NCBI GenBank assembly: GCA_025352905.1 | Contig: JANXRX010000164.1 | Coordinates: 1 to 42,610 of the forward strand | Direction of reading: 5' to 3' | Length of the DNA: 42,610 nt | Origin: Bacteroidota bacterium | GTDB taxonomy: Bacteria > Bacteroidota > Bacteroidia > Chitinophagales > Chitinophagaceae | Shown here: piece by piece, positions 24,348 through 31,986 of the stretch | Position numbering within the stretch: the first letter of the stretch is position 1 | Layout: each line of letters starts with the position of its first letter | Position numbers and translations under genes: made by a program | Notes under the pieces: model-generated | Told to the model about the DNA's origin: nothing | Database searches by the model: none | What the model saw: only the letters and a program-made list of their open reading frames with translations

Positions 24348-24405
24348 AAATAATTATATATTCTTTGTCCATAATCTTTTATAATGCTTAATTCGGTTTT
24401 TGTTG

Positions 24406-24424
24406 ATCCAAAACGTGTTTGGAT
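24406..24424 (+). terminator. Possible hairpin downstream of the thioredoxin gene
   Basis: ATCCAAA, 5-base loop, TTTGGAT, with an outer AATTC / GAATT pairing possible. No T run follows directly. The rest of the 24348-24517 gap is AT-rich with nothing else recognised. Confidence 0.3.
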
Positions 24425-24517
24425 TGAATTAGGTGTAGAAATTGGGTCAAAATTTTTGCACCATTTTTTTTAAATATTTGATTAGACCAAGAAAATGACA
24501 GATTCAAGGTTGCTTTT

Positions 24518-24527
24518 ATAGTTCATT
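24518..24527. repeat. Right copy of 10-base direct repeat bounding the AT-rich insert
   Basis: ATAGTTCATT, identical to 22726-22735. It contains the stop codon (minus strand) of the NTF2-like gene. Confidence 0.55.
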
Positions 24528-24972
24528 CACAGGGTTGTTTTCGCCGCGTATCGATGAGATACTGGATTTTCCACACGCCGTTTAAGCGTACCAGTTGGAA
24601 TGAGTTAACACCGCAATGACTAAATTTCCCATCCCTGTAAAATTTGTAAGGTGTCCATGCAATGGCGAGGGCATCATCTGTTTTCACGATATCATACGTG
24701 ATCCGTTCATCTGCAAGTCCTTTGGGCATTGCGCCCACATGCGCCGCAAACTCAGCTATAGATTCATTCTTCACAAGGGTGTTACCGTTCTTATCGGTTA
24801 CTATGGTTTGGAGATAACCGCTGTCGGCAAAACAGTCTTTCAGCAGCTGCGCATTACTGGTGATCATGGCTTTGAAGAGGTTATTGATCGCGGTTTTTAC
24901 CGAGTCAACAGGTGTTTGCGCATGCATGGTGGATGTGCATAATAACGCAGCTGCAATACATATCTTTCTCAT
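24523..24972 (-). CDS. Secreted NTF2-like (SnoaL/DUF4440-type) protein
   Basis: 149 residues. A signal peptide (MRKICIAAALLCTSTMHAQ) precedes one NTF2-like cone-shaped domain: the helix VDSVKTAINNLFKAMITSNAQLLKDCFA and the strand-rich end NSFQLVRLNGVWKIQYLIDTRR are typical of this fold. Members are small-molecule binding proteins or enzymes; nothing here tells which. It lies 23 bases after the arginine decarboxylase gene on the same strand and may be co-transcribed with it. Its last codons fall inside the right copy of the repeat bounding the AT-rich insert, so its end was close to, but not broken by, that event. Confidence 0.8.
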   Translation of the reverse strand: MRKICIAAALLCTSTMHAQTPVDSVKTAINNLFKAMITSNAQLLKDCFADSGYLQTIVTDKNGNTLVKNESIAEFAAHVGAMPKGLADERITYDIVKTDDALAIAWTPYKFYRDGKFSHCGVNSFQLVRLNGVWKIQYLIDTRRKQPCE

Positions 24973-24995
24973 AAGCTTGGTTACAGAGATAATGA

Positions 24996-26425
24996 TTACC
25001 GCAGGTATCCCAGTATTTTTAACATGCTTTGCGCGGTTTGTTCTTTGGCGTATACCCAGTCTACCAGTTTACCGTTCTTATCCTGTTCCACGATCACGTG
25101 TTTGGGTGAGGGTATTAAACAATGTTTGATACCCCCGTAACCGCTGATCTGGTCCTGGTAAGCGCCTGTATGGAAAAACCCAACATACAATGGTTCCTTA
25201 TTGGAAGTCGCCTCTTTCGGATCATTGGTGCCAGTTTGGGCAGGAACACTTCGTTGATATGTTCTTCCGAATCATAGTAATCATGACTGTCGCAGGTGAT
25301 GCCCCCCAATACTACCCGGTGGTATTCGTTGTCCCATTTATTCACCGGCAGCATCAGAAATTTTTCACCAATACCCCAGGTATCCGGCAGGGTGGTGATA
25401 AAAGAGGAGTCGATCATATACCAGCACTCGCGGTCGTTCTGGATCTTCTGGCCAAGTACGCTGTAAATATGCGCCATGCTCTCTCCCACCGTAAAGCTGC
25501 CAAATTCCGTATAGATATTAGGCATCGGCACCTTGGCCTTTTTGCAGGCTTTCTTGATATTGCTCACGATCTCGTTGATCATGAACTGGTAATCATATTC
25601 AAAGCCCAAAGAATGTTTGATGGGGAAGCCACCGCCGATATTGATCGAATCCAGTTCGGGGCAGATTTTTTTTAACTGGCAATACAGGTTAATGATCTTG
25701 TTCAGCTCCGACCAGTAGTAGATATCATCCTTGATGCCCTTGTTCAGAAAGATATGCAGCATTTTCAGCTGGAACTTCTCTTCGTATCCCTCAATATCAT
25801 CCACATAAAATTCCAGGATATCTTTTGCACGGATCCCGAGTCTTGATGTATAAAAAGGGAAATTCGGTTCTTCTTCCGCTGCTACCCGTATACCGAGACG
25901 GAAAGGTTCTTTCACACTTTTTTTATAGGCCAGCAACTCGTCCTTGTTATCAAGAATGGGTATTACATTCTTAAACCCTGTATTGATGAGCTTAGCAATC
26001 CTTGAAGTATAGTTTTTCTGTTTGTACCCGTTACAGATAATATAGGTTTCTTTGTTGATCTTCCTGCGCTGGTACAACCGGTTTACGATCTCGATATCGT
26101 AGGCATACGATGTTTCAAGGTGTACATTGTGTTTCAGCGCTTCTTCCACGATAAAGGAAAAATGCGAACTCTTAGTGCAGTAGCAATAAAAGTATTCGCC
26201 TTCGTATTTGTGTTTTTTAAAAGCGTTGGCAAACATCACCTTCGCTTTATTGATCTGCATCCCGATCTTGGGCAGGTAGGTAAGCTTCATGGGCGTACCG
26301 TATTTGTCTATCAGGGATTTGAGATCGAGGCCATTGAATTCGAGATAACCTTCATCATTCTGGTCAAAGCCTTCCTGTGGAAAATGGAAGGTCTGGTTTA
26401 CCAGGGAAGTATAGGTATTATTCAT
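24996..26425 (-). pseudogene. speA: Arginine decarboxylase, split by a frameshift
   Basis: A PLP-dependent fold-III decarboxylase converting arginine to agmatine. The N-terminal frame (26425 down to 25115) has the PLP-lysine region FYCYCTKSSHF, GGGFPIKHSLGFEYDY, EFGSFTVGE and the ITCDSHDYY active-site cysteine block. After VFLPKLAP it runs into nonsense and stops. The rest of the enzyme (PLYVGFFHTGAYQDQISGYGG to GYLR) continues in another frame to 24996. One missing base around 25226-25233 explains both. The truncated product would lack the GAYQ cofactor-binding end and should be inactive. Repaired length would be about 475 residues. A single-base assembly or sequencing error is as likely as a true mutation. 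It is the entry step for the aguA/aguB pathway. Confidence 0.88.
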
Positions 26426-26508
26426 TGATGGGTTACAGGTTTAAATGGTGAAACGTTGGACCTTATTTTTTTGCTGCACAAAAATAGTTGTTTGTTCAGT
26501 TACCGGCA

Positions 26509-26538
26509 TAAAAAAAACCGGGTATACGAATACCCGGT
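26509..26538 (-). terminator. Terminator after rplT
   Basis: ACCGGGTAT / ATACCCGGT (26517-26525, 26530-26538), perfect 9-base stem with a 4-base loop, followed on the minus strand by a long T run. It ends the rpmI-rplT transcript. Confidence 0.93.
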
Positions 26539-26564
26539 CTGTGTATAAAAAGTGTTGGAATGAA

Positions 26565-26912
26565 TTACCCTTTTACCGAATCAACCAACGCTTTAAAGCT
26601 GGCGGGTTCGTTCATGGCCAGGTCGGCCAGTACTTTACGGTTCAGGTCGATTCCTTTTACGCTCAGTTTGTTGATGAACTGGCTATAGGTCATACCTTCC
26701 GCTCTTACCGCGGCATTGATACGTGCGATCCATAACTGGCGGTATTCGCGTTTTTTGAGTTTACGGCCCACATAACTGTAGGTCATACCCTTTTCAACGA
26801 TATTCTTGGCTACGGTATAAACGTTCTTACGTTTACCATAAAAGCCTTTGGCTTGTTTCAGGATTCTTTTTCTCCTGGCTCTTGATGCGACTGCATTTTT
26901 TGAACGTGGCAT
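26565..26912 (-). CDS. rplT: Ribosomal protein L20
   Basis: 115 residues, the standard length. The highly basic N-terminus [20 protein letters not shown], the YGKRKNVYT block and [22 protein letters not shown] leave no doubt. L20 is an early assembly protein of the large ribosomal subunit and in several bacteria represses its own operon by binding the leader mRNA. It lies 78 bases after rpmI and is followed by a strong terminator, so rpmI-rplT is a transcription unit of its own within the thrS-infC-rpmI-rplT order. Confidence 0.97.
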   Translation of the reverse strand: MPRSKNAVASRARRKRILKQAKGFYGKRKNVYTVAKNIVEKGMTYSYVGRKLKKREYRQLWIARINAAVRAEGMTYSQFINKLSVKGIDLNRKVLADLAMNEPASFKALVDSVKG

Positions 26913-26990
26913 ACTATGATTTTTTAAGGTTAGCGGTACAACGCGTGCTAACGGATTTTTTTAAATGAGATGATCTTTCCGGATAGTATA

Positions 26991-27191
26991 TTATCCTTTT
27001 AATCTTAATAAACGTAACACGAAATCTTTGTTAGGCGCGCCTACCAAACCTTTTTTGTTCAGGGCTCTTTTGCGTTTCTTGGATTTCTTTGTCAGGATGT
27101 GACGTTTGAAAGCTTTCTGGAAGGTGATCTCTCCTGTACCGGTCACCTTAAAGCGCTTTTTGGCGCTGGAGTTTGTTTTTACCTTTGGCAT
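26991..27191 (-). CDS. rpmI: Ribosomal protein L35
   Basis: 66 residues from the ATG at 27191 ([18 protein letters not shown]); the in-frame extension upstream lies in the leader. The sequence is a full L35 with [19 protein letters not shown]. It belongs to the large ribosomal subunit. It has a dedicated promoter (27289-27319) and a 94-base leader with several possible stem-loops, one immediately before the start codon, a likely place for L20 feedback control of rpmI-rplT. Confidence 0.95.
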   Translation of the reverse strand: MPKVKTNSSAKKRFKVTGTGEITFQKAFKRHILTKKSKKRKRALNKKGLVGAPNKDFVLRLLRLKG

Positions 27192-27285
27192 ATTAAATAA
27201 TCTATAAAAGATTACACCCTGCTGGCGGTCCTGCACTGGCGGGACACTTGTTGAGCCTTACGGGAAATGTTTCCGATTTTTCGGA
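27192..27285 (-). promoter_or_regulatory. Structured rpmI-rplT leader, candidate autoregulatory RNA
   Basis: Between the predicted transcription start and the rpmI ATG. Hairpins visible: TAATCT / AGATTA (27198-27214) next to the start codon, and TCCTGC / GCGGGA (27229-27244, one G-U pair). Two related CTGC..GGCGG stretches lie between 27215 and 27243. L20-dependent control of this operon is known in other phyla; no match to a known leader class is claimed. Confidence 0.4.
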
Positions 27286-27288
27286 CGG

Positions 27289-27319
27289 CAAAGGTAGTGG
27301 TAGTTGGGTAGAATACAAA
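27289..27319 (-). promoter_or_regulatory. Bacteroidota-type promoter of rpmI-rplT
   Basis: On the minus strand TTTG (27316-27319), exactly 19 bases, TACCTTTG (27289-27296). Predicted start near 27285. The best promoter match in the window. Confidence 0.85.
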
Positions 27320-27340
27320 CTTACGAGGTGGGGAATTAGT

Positions 27341-27407
27341 AATTAGCAATTAATAATTAATAATGAAAGCGATACATATATTAATTATTAATTATTAATT
27401 GCTAATT
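27341..27407. terminator. Perfect 24-base AT-rich inverted repeat after infC
   Basis: Arms 27341-27364 and 27384-27407 are exact reverse complements, almost pure A/T with one GC pair, and pairing extends further at both ends. It lies between the infC stop and the rpmI promoter, so probably separates the thrS-infC and rpmI-rplT transcripts. Confidence 0.65.
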
Positions 27408-27419
27408 ATGAATTAAAAC

Positions 27420-27998
27420 TCAGACTTTGCTCTTCTTACCCGTCTTAGGCGTAAAAATCGCGAACATCCGCTTTCCTTCCAGTTTGGGCATGCTTTCAAG
27501 CACACCAGCTTCCGCTAACCTCTCCGCAAATTTGAGCAGGAGCAGCTGACCCCTGTCCTGGAACATGATGGCCCGGCCCTTAAACTGAACGTATGCTTTT
27601 ACTTTATTACCGTCTTTCAGGAATTTTTCGGCGTGTTTGGCCTTAAAATCAAAGTCATGATCATCCGTTCCGGGGGTAAAGCGGATCTCTTTAACCTCGC
27701 TTTGCTTGGAATTGGCTTTCATTTCCTTTTCCTTCTTCTTCTTTTCGTAGAGGAATTTCTTGTAATCGATCACTTTACAAACAGGCGGATCGGCTGTGGG
27801 AGAAATTTCTACCAGATCCAGTTCCTGTTCCTGTGCAATTTTCAACGCTTCCTGCGTAGAATAAACGCCAACGGTAACGTTGTCGCCTACCAATCGAACC
27901 TGTAATGCCCGGACCCTTTCATTGATACGATGTTCAGGCTCCGGCTGCCTGTTAAACCTGGGGTTAAACCTTCCGCCCCCTCTTGGTGGTAATGCCAT
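27420..27998 (-). CDS. infC: Translation initiation factor IF-3
   Basis: 192 residues. A Bacteroidota-style Arg/Gly/Pro-rich N-terminal extension (MALPPRGGGRFNPRFNRQ) precedes the normal IF-3: N-terminal domain with HRINERVRALQVRLVGDN and DLVEISPTADPPVCKVIDYKKF, lysine-rich linker, then the C-terminal domain with EIRFTPGTDDHDFDFK and QFKGRAIMFQDRG. IF-3 binds the 30S subunit and checks initiator tRNA and start codon. It starts with ATG, whereas enteric infC uses the rare AUU for self-control, so that autoregulation is absent. A TATCTTTG -7 box at 28030-28037 lies across the gap after thrS. Confidence 0.96.
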   Translation of the reverse strand: MALPPRGGGRFNPRFNRQPEPEHRINERVRALQVRLVGDNVTVGVYSTQEALKIAQEQELDLVEISPTADPPVCKVIDYKKFLYEKKKKEKEMKANSKQSEVKEIRFTPGTDDHDFDFKAKHAEKFLKDGNKVKAYVQFKGRAIMFQDRGQLLLLKFAERLAEAGVLESMPKLEGKRMFAIFTPKTGKKSKV

Positions 27999-28029
27999 TC
28001 AAAATTGTTTAGTGAATAAATACTGTTCT

Positions 28030-28037
28030 CAAAGATA
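28030..28037 (-). promoter_or_regulatory. Candidate -7 box of infC
   Basis: TATCTTTG on the minus strand, in the 45-base thrS-infC gap; it would start transcription near 28026. No good TTTG is found upstream inside thrS. Confidence 0.4.
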
Positions 28038-28043
28038 TAATAA

Positions 28044-30002
28044 TTATGCCGTCACTGCTGCCGTCTCTTCTCCTGATTTGCGGTTTTCGATCTCGTCGAG
28101 GATGTTTTCGAGGAAAACGGAAATATCCTGGGCGCCAAGATCGCCTTTTCCCTGGCGGCGTACCGACAGTTTGTTCTCGTTCATCTCTTTCTCACCCACT
28201 ACCAGCATGTAAGGTACCTTCATCAGTTCGGTATCGCGTATCTTTTTGCCGATCTTTTCCTGCCTGTCGTCTATCTCCACCCGTATACCTGCTTTTTTCA
28301 ATTGCTTCTGAACTGTTTCCGCGTATTCCAGGAACTTATCACTGATCGGGAGGATCTTCACCTGTAAAGGCGCCAGCCAAACAGGGAACTTACCTGCATA
28401 ATGCTCGAGCAGGAAGCCGATAAATCTTTCATGCGTACCCAACGGTGCGCGGTGGATGATCAACGGGATCTCGGGGTTATTTTCTTTATTGGTGAAGGAT
28501 AGCTTAAAGCTGCGTGGCTGTGCAAAATCTACCTGGTTGGTAGCCAGTGTAAATTCCCTGCCGATCGTGCTCCATATCTGTACATCTATCTTGGGGCCAT
28601 AAAAAGCGCCCTCTCCTTTCACTTCCACAAAGGGTACGCCGGTTTCGATCAGCACGTTCCTCACCAATTCTTCCGTTTCGAGCCAGAGCTCCGGTTCATT
28701 GATGTATTTCTGTCCCAGCTTTGCCGGGTCGTGCAACGAAAGACGCATCACGTATTTCTCGATACCGAATATTTTAAAATACTTGATATACATATCGTTC
28801 ACCGCCTTAAACTCCTGCATGAACTGGTCCTTGGAACAATAGATATGCGCATCATTCATATGCAGGCAGCGTACGCGCATCAGCCCGAATAACTCACCAC
28901 TTTGTTCATAACGGTAGCAGGTACCATACTCTGCCAGGCGATAAGGCAGGTCGCGGTAGCTTTTTGGCTCCGCATCATAGATCTTATGATGGTGCGGGCA
29001 GTTCATAGCCTTGAGATAGTATTTCTCTCCATCCATTTCCATGGGCGGAAACATACTGTCTGCATAATACGGCAGGTGACCGCTGGTGATGTATAAATTC
29101 TCTTTGGCGATATGCGGTGTTACCACACGTTTGTAACCTCCATCCAACTCGGTTTCTTTGGCTAGTTTTTCCAGCTCCTCAATGATTACGGTGCCATTGG
29201 GCATCCAGAGGATCAGGCCCGGGCCGATATCTTCATCCATAGTAAAGATGCCCAGCTCTTTACCCAGTTTGCGGTGATCGCGTTTCTTAGCTTCTTCCAG
29301 CATCAGCACGTATTCATCCAGTTCTTTCTGGTTGGGAAAGGTTACACCATATACACGGGTAAGCATTTTATTCTTTTCATCCCCCTTCCAATAGGCGCCT
29401 GCGATACTGGTGAGTTTAATTGCCCTGATAAAGCCGGTATCGGGAATATGGGGCCCGCGGCACAGATCGGTGAAGGCTCCCTGAGAATACAGGGTGATAC
29501 CACCATCAGTAAGGTTCTGCAACAGGTCCAGCTTATATTCATCCCCTTTATCAGCAAAGTATTTGATGGCATCCGCTTTAGAGATCTCTTGGCGGATATA
29601 CTTGTTACCCTGTTTGGCCAGTTCATTCATCTTCTTCTCCAGTAATAACAGGTCCTCTTCTGTCATTTTCTTATCACCCAGGTCCATATCATAATAAAAA
29701 CCTTTCTCAAGAGCGGGCCCGACCCAGAACTTTACACCCGGGAACATAGATTCCACTGCCTCTGCCATTAAGTGGGCAGAAGAGTGCCAGAAGGTGTTCT
29801 GCCCTTCGGGATCGTTCCATGTCAGTAAATTAAGGGTAGCATCCGTTGTAATGGGCCTGGTAGCATCCCATACTTCTCCATTTACTTTTACTGCCAGTAC
29901 TTTTTTTGCCAATCCTTCGCTGATCGATCTGGCGATGGCCAGGGCAGTCGTTCCATCCTCATATTGTCTTACTTTGCCATCCGGGAAACTAATATTAATC
30001 AT
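28044..30002 (-). CDS. thrS: Threonyl-tRNA synthetase
   Basis: 652 residues from the ATG at 30002 (MINISFPDGKVRQY), the normal ThrRS start; 12 more in-frame codons upstream cover the promoter. Domain order: TGS (about 1-62), editing domain (about 65-225) with HSSAHLMAEAV and the distal LCRGPHIPDTG, class II catalytic core with motif 2 region YRYEQSGELFGLMRVR and the zinc-site MNCPHHH, then the anticodon-binding domain from about 540. It charges tRNA-Thr and edits Ser-tRNA-Thr. It heads the thrS-infC-rpmI-rplT order that is common in bacteria. A TAACTTTG -7 box lies at 30036-30043. Confidence 0.96.
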   Translation of the reverse strand: MINISFPDGKVRQYEDGTTALAIARSISEGLAKKVLAVKVNGEVWDATRPITTDATLNLLTWNDPEGQNTFWHSSAHLMAEAVESMFPGVKFWVGPALEKGFYYDMDLGDKKMTEEDLLLLEKKMNELAKQGNKYIRQEISKADAIKYFADKGDEYKLDLLQNLTDGGITLYSQGAFTDLCRGPHIPDTGFIRAIKLTSIAGAYWKGDEKNKMLTRVYGVTFPNQKELDEYVLMLEEAKKRDHRKLGKELGIFTMDEDIGPGLILWMPNGTVIIEELEKLAKETELDGGYKRVVTPHIAKENLYITSGHLPYYADSMFPPMEMDGEKYYLKAMNCPHHHKIYDAEPKSYRDLPYRLAEYGTCYRYEQSGELFGLMRVRCLHMNDAHIYCSKDQFMQEFKAVNDMYIKYFKIFGIEKYVMRLSLHDPAKLGQKYINEPELWLETEELVRNVLIETGVPFVEVKGEGAFYGPKIDVQIWSTIGREFTLATNQVDFAQPRSFKLSFTNKENNPEIPLIIHRAPLGTHERFIGFLLEHYAGKFPVWLAPLQVKILPISDKFLEYAETVQKQLKKAGIRVEIDDRQEKIGKKIRDTELMKVPYMLVVGEKEMNENKLSVRRQGKGDLGAQDISVFLENILDEIENRKSGEETAAVTA

Positions 30003-30035
30003 GTTATGGTAATTCAACCTTTTTTGTAAGGATGG

Positions 30036-30043
30036 CAAAGTTA
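30036..30043 (-). promoter_or_regulatory. Candidate -7 box of thrS
   Basis: TAACTTTG on the minus strand; predicted start near 30032, 30 bases before the thrS ATG. No T-box-like leader fits in this space. Confidence 0.5.
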
Positions 30044-30133
30044 CAAAATCGTTGGCAGATAAACCGATAGGAAGCGCTTATTTGCCGATAAAACCTTAAC
30101 GCTTCTTTATCAAGGAAGCCGATTAGGGCGACT

Positions 30134-30141
30134 TATTTTTG
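30134..30141 (+). promoter_or_regulatory. -7 box abutting a start codon (leaderless candidate)
   Basis: TATTTTTG ends four bases before the ATG at 30146. If transcription starts four bases after the box, the mRNA begins at or next to the start codon. Confidence 0.45.
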
Positions 30142-30145
30142 TGCC

Positions 30146-31312
30146 ATGCGATTGATTTTGGCAGTTTTCTCTCTTTTATTGCTCAGCTGTACCGCCAACG
30201 CCCAGAAACTGACAGGTATCTGGCGCGGCTATTTCAGCTCCTCCAGCGGGATCTACCGGGAAGGCGCAAGAGAGGAAATGTATAAATATGAGATCCAGAT
30301 AGACCATCAATCGAATAACAGTTTGAAAGGGGTCACTTATTCATATAAAAGCACGGTTTTTTATGGCAAAGCCGATCTTACCGGCATATTTACAACAGGG
30401 GCCAAAAGCCTGATCCTGAAAGAAACCAGACTGGTTGACCTGAAAGTGGCCGGCGGCCAGAGCGATCCCTGTTTGATGACCTGCTACCTTGATTATTCCA
30501 AAGCAGGAAACATGGAATTTCTGGAAGGCACGTTTATTTCCATCAATGCAAAAGATAAGAGCGACTGTGGCAGCGGAAAGGTCTACCTCGAAAAAGTAAC
30601 GACTTCCGATTTTATGAAAGAAGCTTTTCTAAAGAAGCTGAAAGATATCGACTCGGCTGTTCCTTCCAAACGCGAAACTGCCAAACCCCTTGTGAAACAG
30701 CCGCCTGCCCTGCCGCCGCAGAAAAACACCGGCAGGCCTCCGGTCGTGGTTCCTTCTAATCCAACAACCAGTACTACAAAACCAAAGGAGAAAATAAAAC
30801 CGGTTACCCGGGATGATAAACCCAAAATACAGTCACCACATATTGACAAAGTGCCGGAGCAGGCTATCGAATCACCCAAACCTGATTCTTTCATTAATAA
30901 AAGAACGGAAACCGGGACCGAACAAAAAATCATCCCCGCGACAGTGCCGAAAGTACTTTTAGAAAGGCAAAACGAACTGGTAACAACCATCGTTACCGAC
31001 CAGGAAGATGTGCAGATCGATTTTTTTGATAACGGCATCATCGACAACGATACCATTTCTATCTATCACAATAATGTATTGGTGGTAAGCAAGAACCGGT
31101 TAAGCAATTTGCCTATTACTGTCAAATTCAAGTGCAGCAAAACGGATAACCGCCACGAGATCATCGTGGTTGCCGAAAATTTAGGTGATATCCCACCCAA
31201 CACCGCCCTGATGGTGATCGATGCCCGTGGCAAAAAAAGACAGGAAGTATTTCTCGCCTCTACCGAGCAGCAGAATGCAAAAGTTATCATCCTGTATAAG
31301 CCAAAAGAGTAA
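30146..31312 (+). CDS. Unknown secreted protein with proline-rich linker
   Basis: 388 residues. Signal peptide (MRLILAVFSLLLLSCTANAQ; the Cys before the cleavage site makes a lipoprotein possible but less likely). An N-terminal beta-rich domain (about 21-150) has LTGIWRGYFSS and paired cysteines. A low-complexity Pro/Lys/Thr linker spans about 175-265. A C-terminal beta domain (about 285-388) contains VTTIVTDQEDVQIDFFDNGIIDNDTISIYHNN. The architecture suggests a periplasmic or surface protein; no family is recognised with confidence. It is divergent from thrS and convergent with the DUF3347-like gene, so it is transcribed alone. The ATG sits directly behind a -7 box. Confidence 0.7.
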   Translation: MRLILAVFSLLLLSCTANAQKLTGIWRGYFSSSSGIYREGAREEMYKYEIQIDHQSNNSLKGVTYSYKSTVFYGKADLTGIFTTGAKSLILKETRLVDLKVAGGQSDPCLMTCYLDYSKAGNMEFLEGTFISINAKDKSDCGSGKVYLEKVTTSDFMKEAFLKKLKDIDSAVPSKRETAKPLVKQPPALPPQKNTGRPPVVVPSNPTTSTTKPKEKIKPVTRDDKPKIQSPHIDKVPEQAIESPKPDSFINKRTETGTEQKIIPATVPKVLLERQNELVTTIVTDQEDVQIDFFDNGIIDNDTISIYHNNVLVVSKNRLSNLPITVKFKCSKTDNRHEIIVVAENLGDIPPNTALMVIDARGKKRQEVFLASTEQQNAKVIILYKPKE

Positions 31313-31317
31313 TTACA

Positions 31318-31902
31318 TCAATTCTTAGATCTGAAATCAATCGAATCCCTCACCTCCCCGCAACTTATCATCTTTTTAGGGATATATGGGTTGCGGATAC
31401 CCGCTGAATTGCTGAGCCAGTAAGCGCCCTGGTCGTTAAAGGCCATCGGGCAGAAATCATGATAAATCACCGACCCGCTGTATTGAACGGTGCGTACCAG
31501 GTCGTATAGCTGATCGCTCAGGATCTGGAAGGATTTGCGTTTGTTCTCAATATTGGTTTCGCCCAGCAGACCTGTAATCTCATCTGACATACCCAGTGTA
31601 TACGTTTTGGCTGTACTAACAATATTGCTGTCGGCCTTTAGTTCTGCCAGGTGCAGGCTGTCGACCGAGCGTCTTAATTTTTTTGCCGAAACATTGATCC
31701 CCGCCGTATCTTTTTCGGCTACCAAATCGTCTTTCAGGGAATAATAATCTTCCAGTAACTGGCCGAAAGACCGGGTAAAAGCATCGGAATTGGCGCTTTT
31801 GGCCAGCGCTACCTGGGGTTGATCGGTGACTTTTGCTTTTTTATCATTGCCGCCACAGGCAGACAGGGCAAGCAATACGGCGTATCCCAGGTATCTCTTC
31901 AT
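31318..31902 (-). CDS. Lipoprotein with DUF3347-like domain
   Basis: 194 residues. The lipobox LLALSAC predicts a lipid-anchored protein (Cys about 16). From about residue 40 it resembles DUF3347: a helical region (LEDYYSLKDDLVAEKDTAG, LYDLVRTVQYSG) and the conserved end FCPMAFNDQGAYWLSN..IRNPYIPKKMISCGEV. The Cys-Met and later Cys in that block are the likely metal-contacting residues. This domain is known fused to, or beside, CusB-type copper/silver efflux adaptors, where metal binding is suspected. No efflux pump is nearby. It ends 5 bases from the convergent gene at 31312. Confidence 0.78.
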   Translation of the reverse strand: MKRYLGYAVLLALSACGGNDKKAKVTDQPQVALAKSANSDAFTRSFGQLLEDYYSLKDDLVAEKDTAGINVSAKKLRRSVDSLHLAELKADSNIVSTAKTYTLGMSDEITGLLGETNIENKRKSFQILSDQLYDLVRTVQYSGSVIYHDFCPMAFNDQGAYWLSNSAGIRNPYIPKKMISCGEVRDSIDFRSKN

Positions 31903-31955
31903 AAAAAATATTTGACCCGAAATTAAAGCAAATTGCTTCGGCAGCAGTTTGCATT

Positions 31956-31963
31956 TACCTTTG
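31956..31963 (+). promoter_or_regulatory. -7 box of the ABC-F gene
   Basis: TACCTTTG, with a TTG about 20 bases upstream (31933-31935). Predicted start near 31967, 20 bases before the ATG. Confidence 0.55.
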
Positions 31964-31986
31964 CGGCCTTAAATACTTGTTAAGAG

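Larger units (their letters stand above)
22736..24517. mobile_element. Putative 1.8-kb AT-rich inserted segment
   Basis: Base composition drops sharply relative to both sides and A/T-ending codons dominate. The left edge coincides with the start of a headless HlyD pseudogene and the end of the sigma operon; the right edge coincides with the end of the NTF2-like gene. Both edges carry ATAGTTCATT. No transposase or integrase is inside, so it would be a non-autonomous remnant or a recombination product. Confidence 0.5.

Noticed and set aside
24384..24473. 29-codon open frame after the thioredoxin gene
   Set aside because: It begins with ATG but spans a hairpin, has no recognisable features and lies in very AT-rich DNA where short frames arise by chance.
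30003..30145. T-box or other riboswitch before thrS
   Set aside because: The predicted leader is only about 30 bases and T-boxes are not expected in this phylum.
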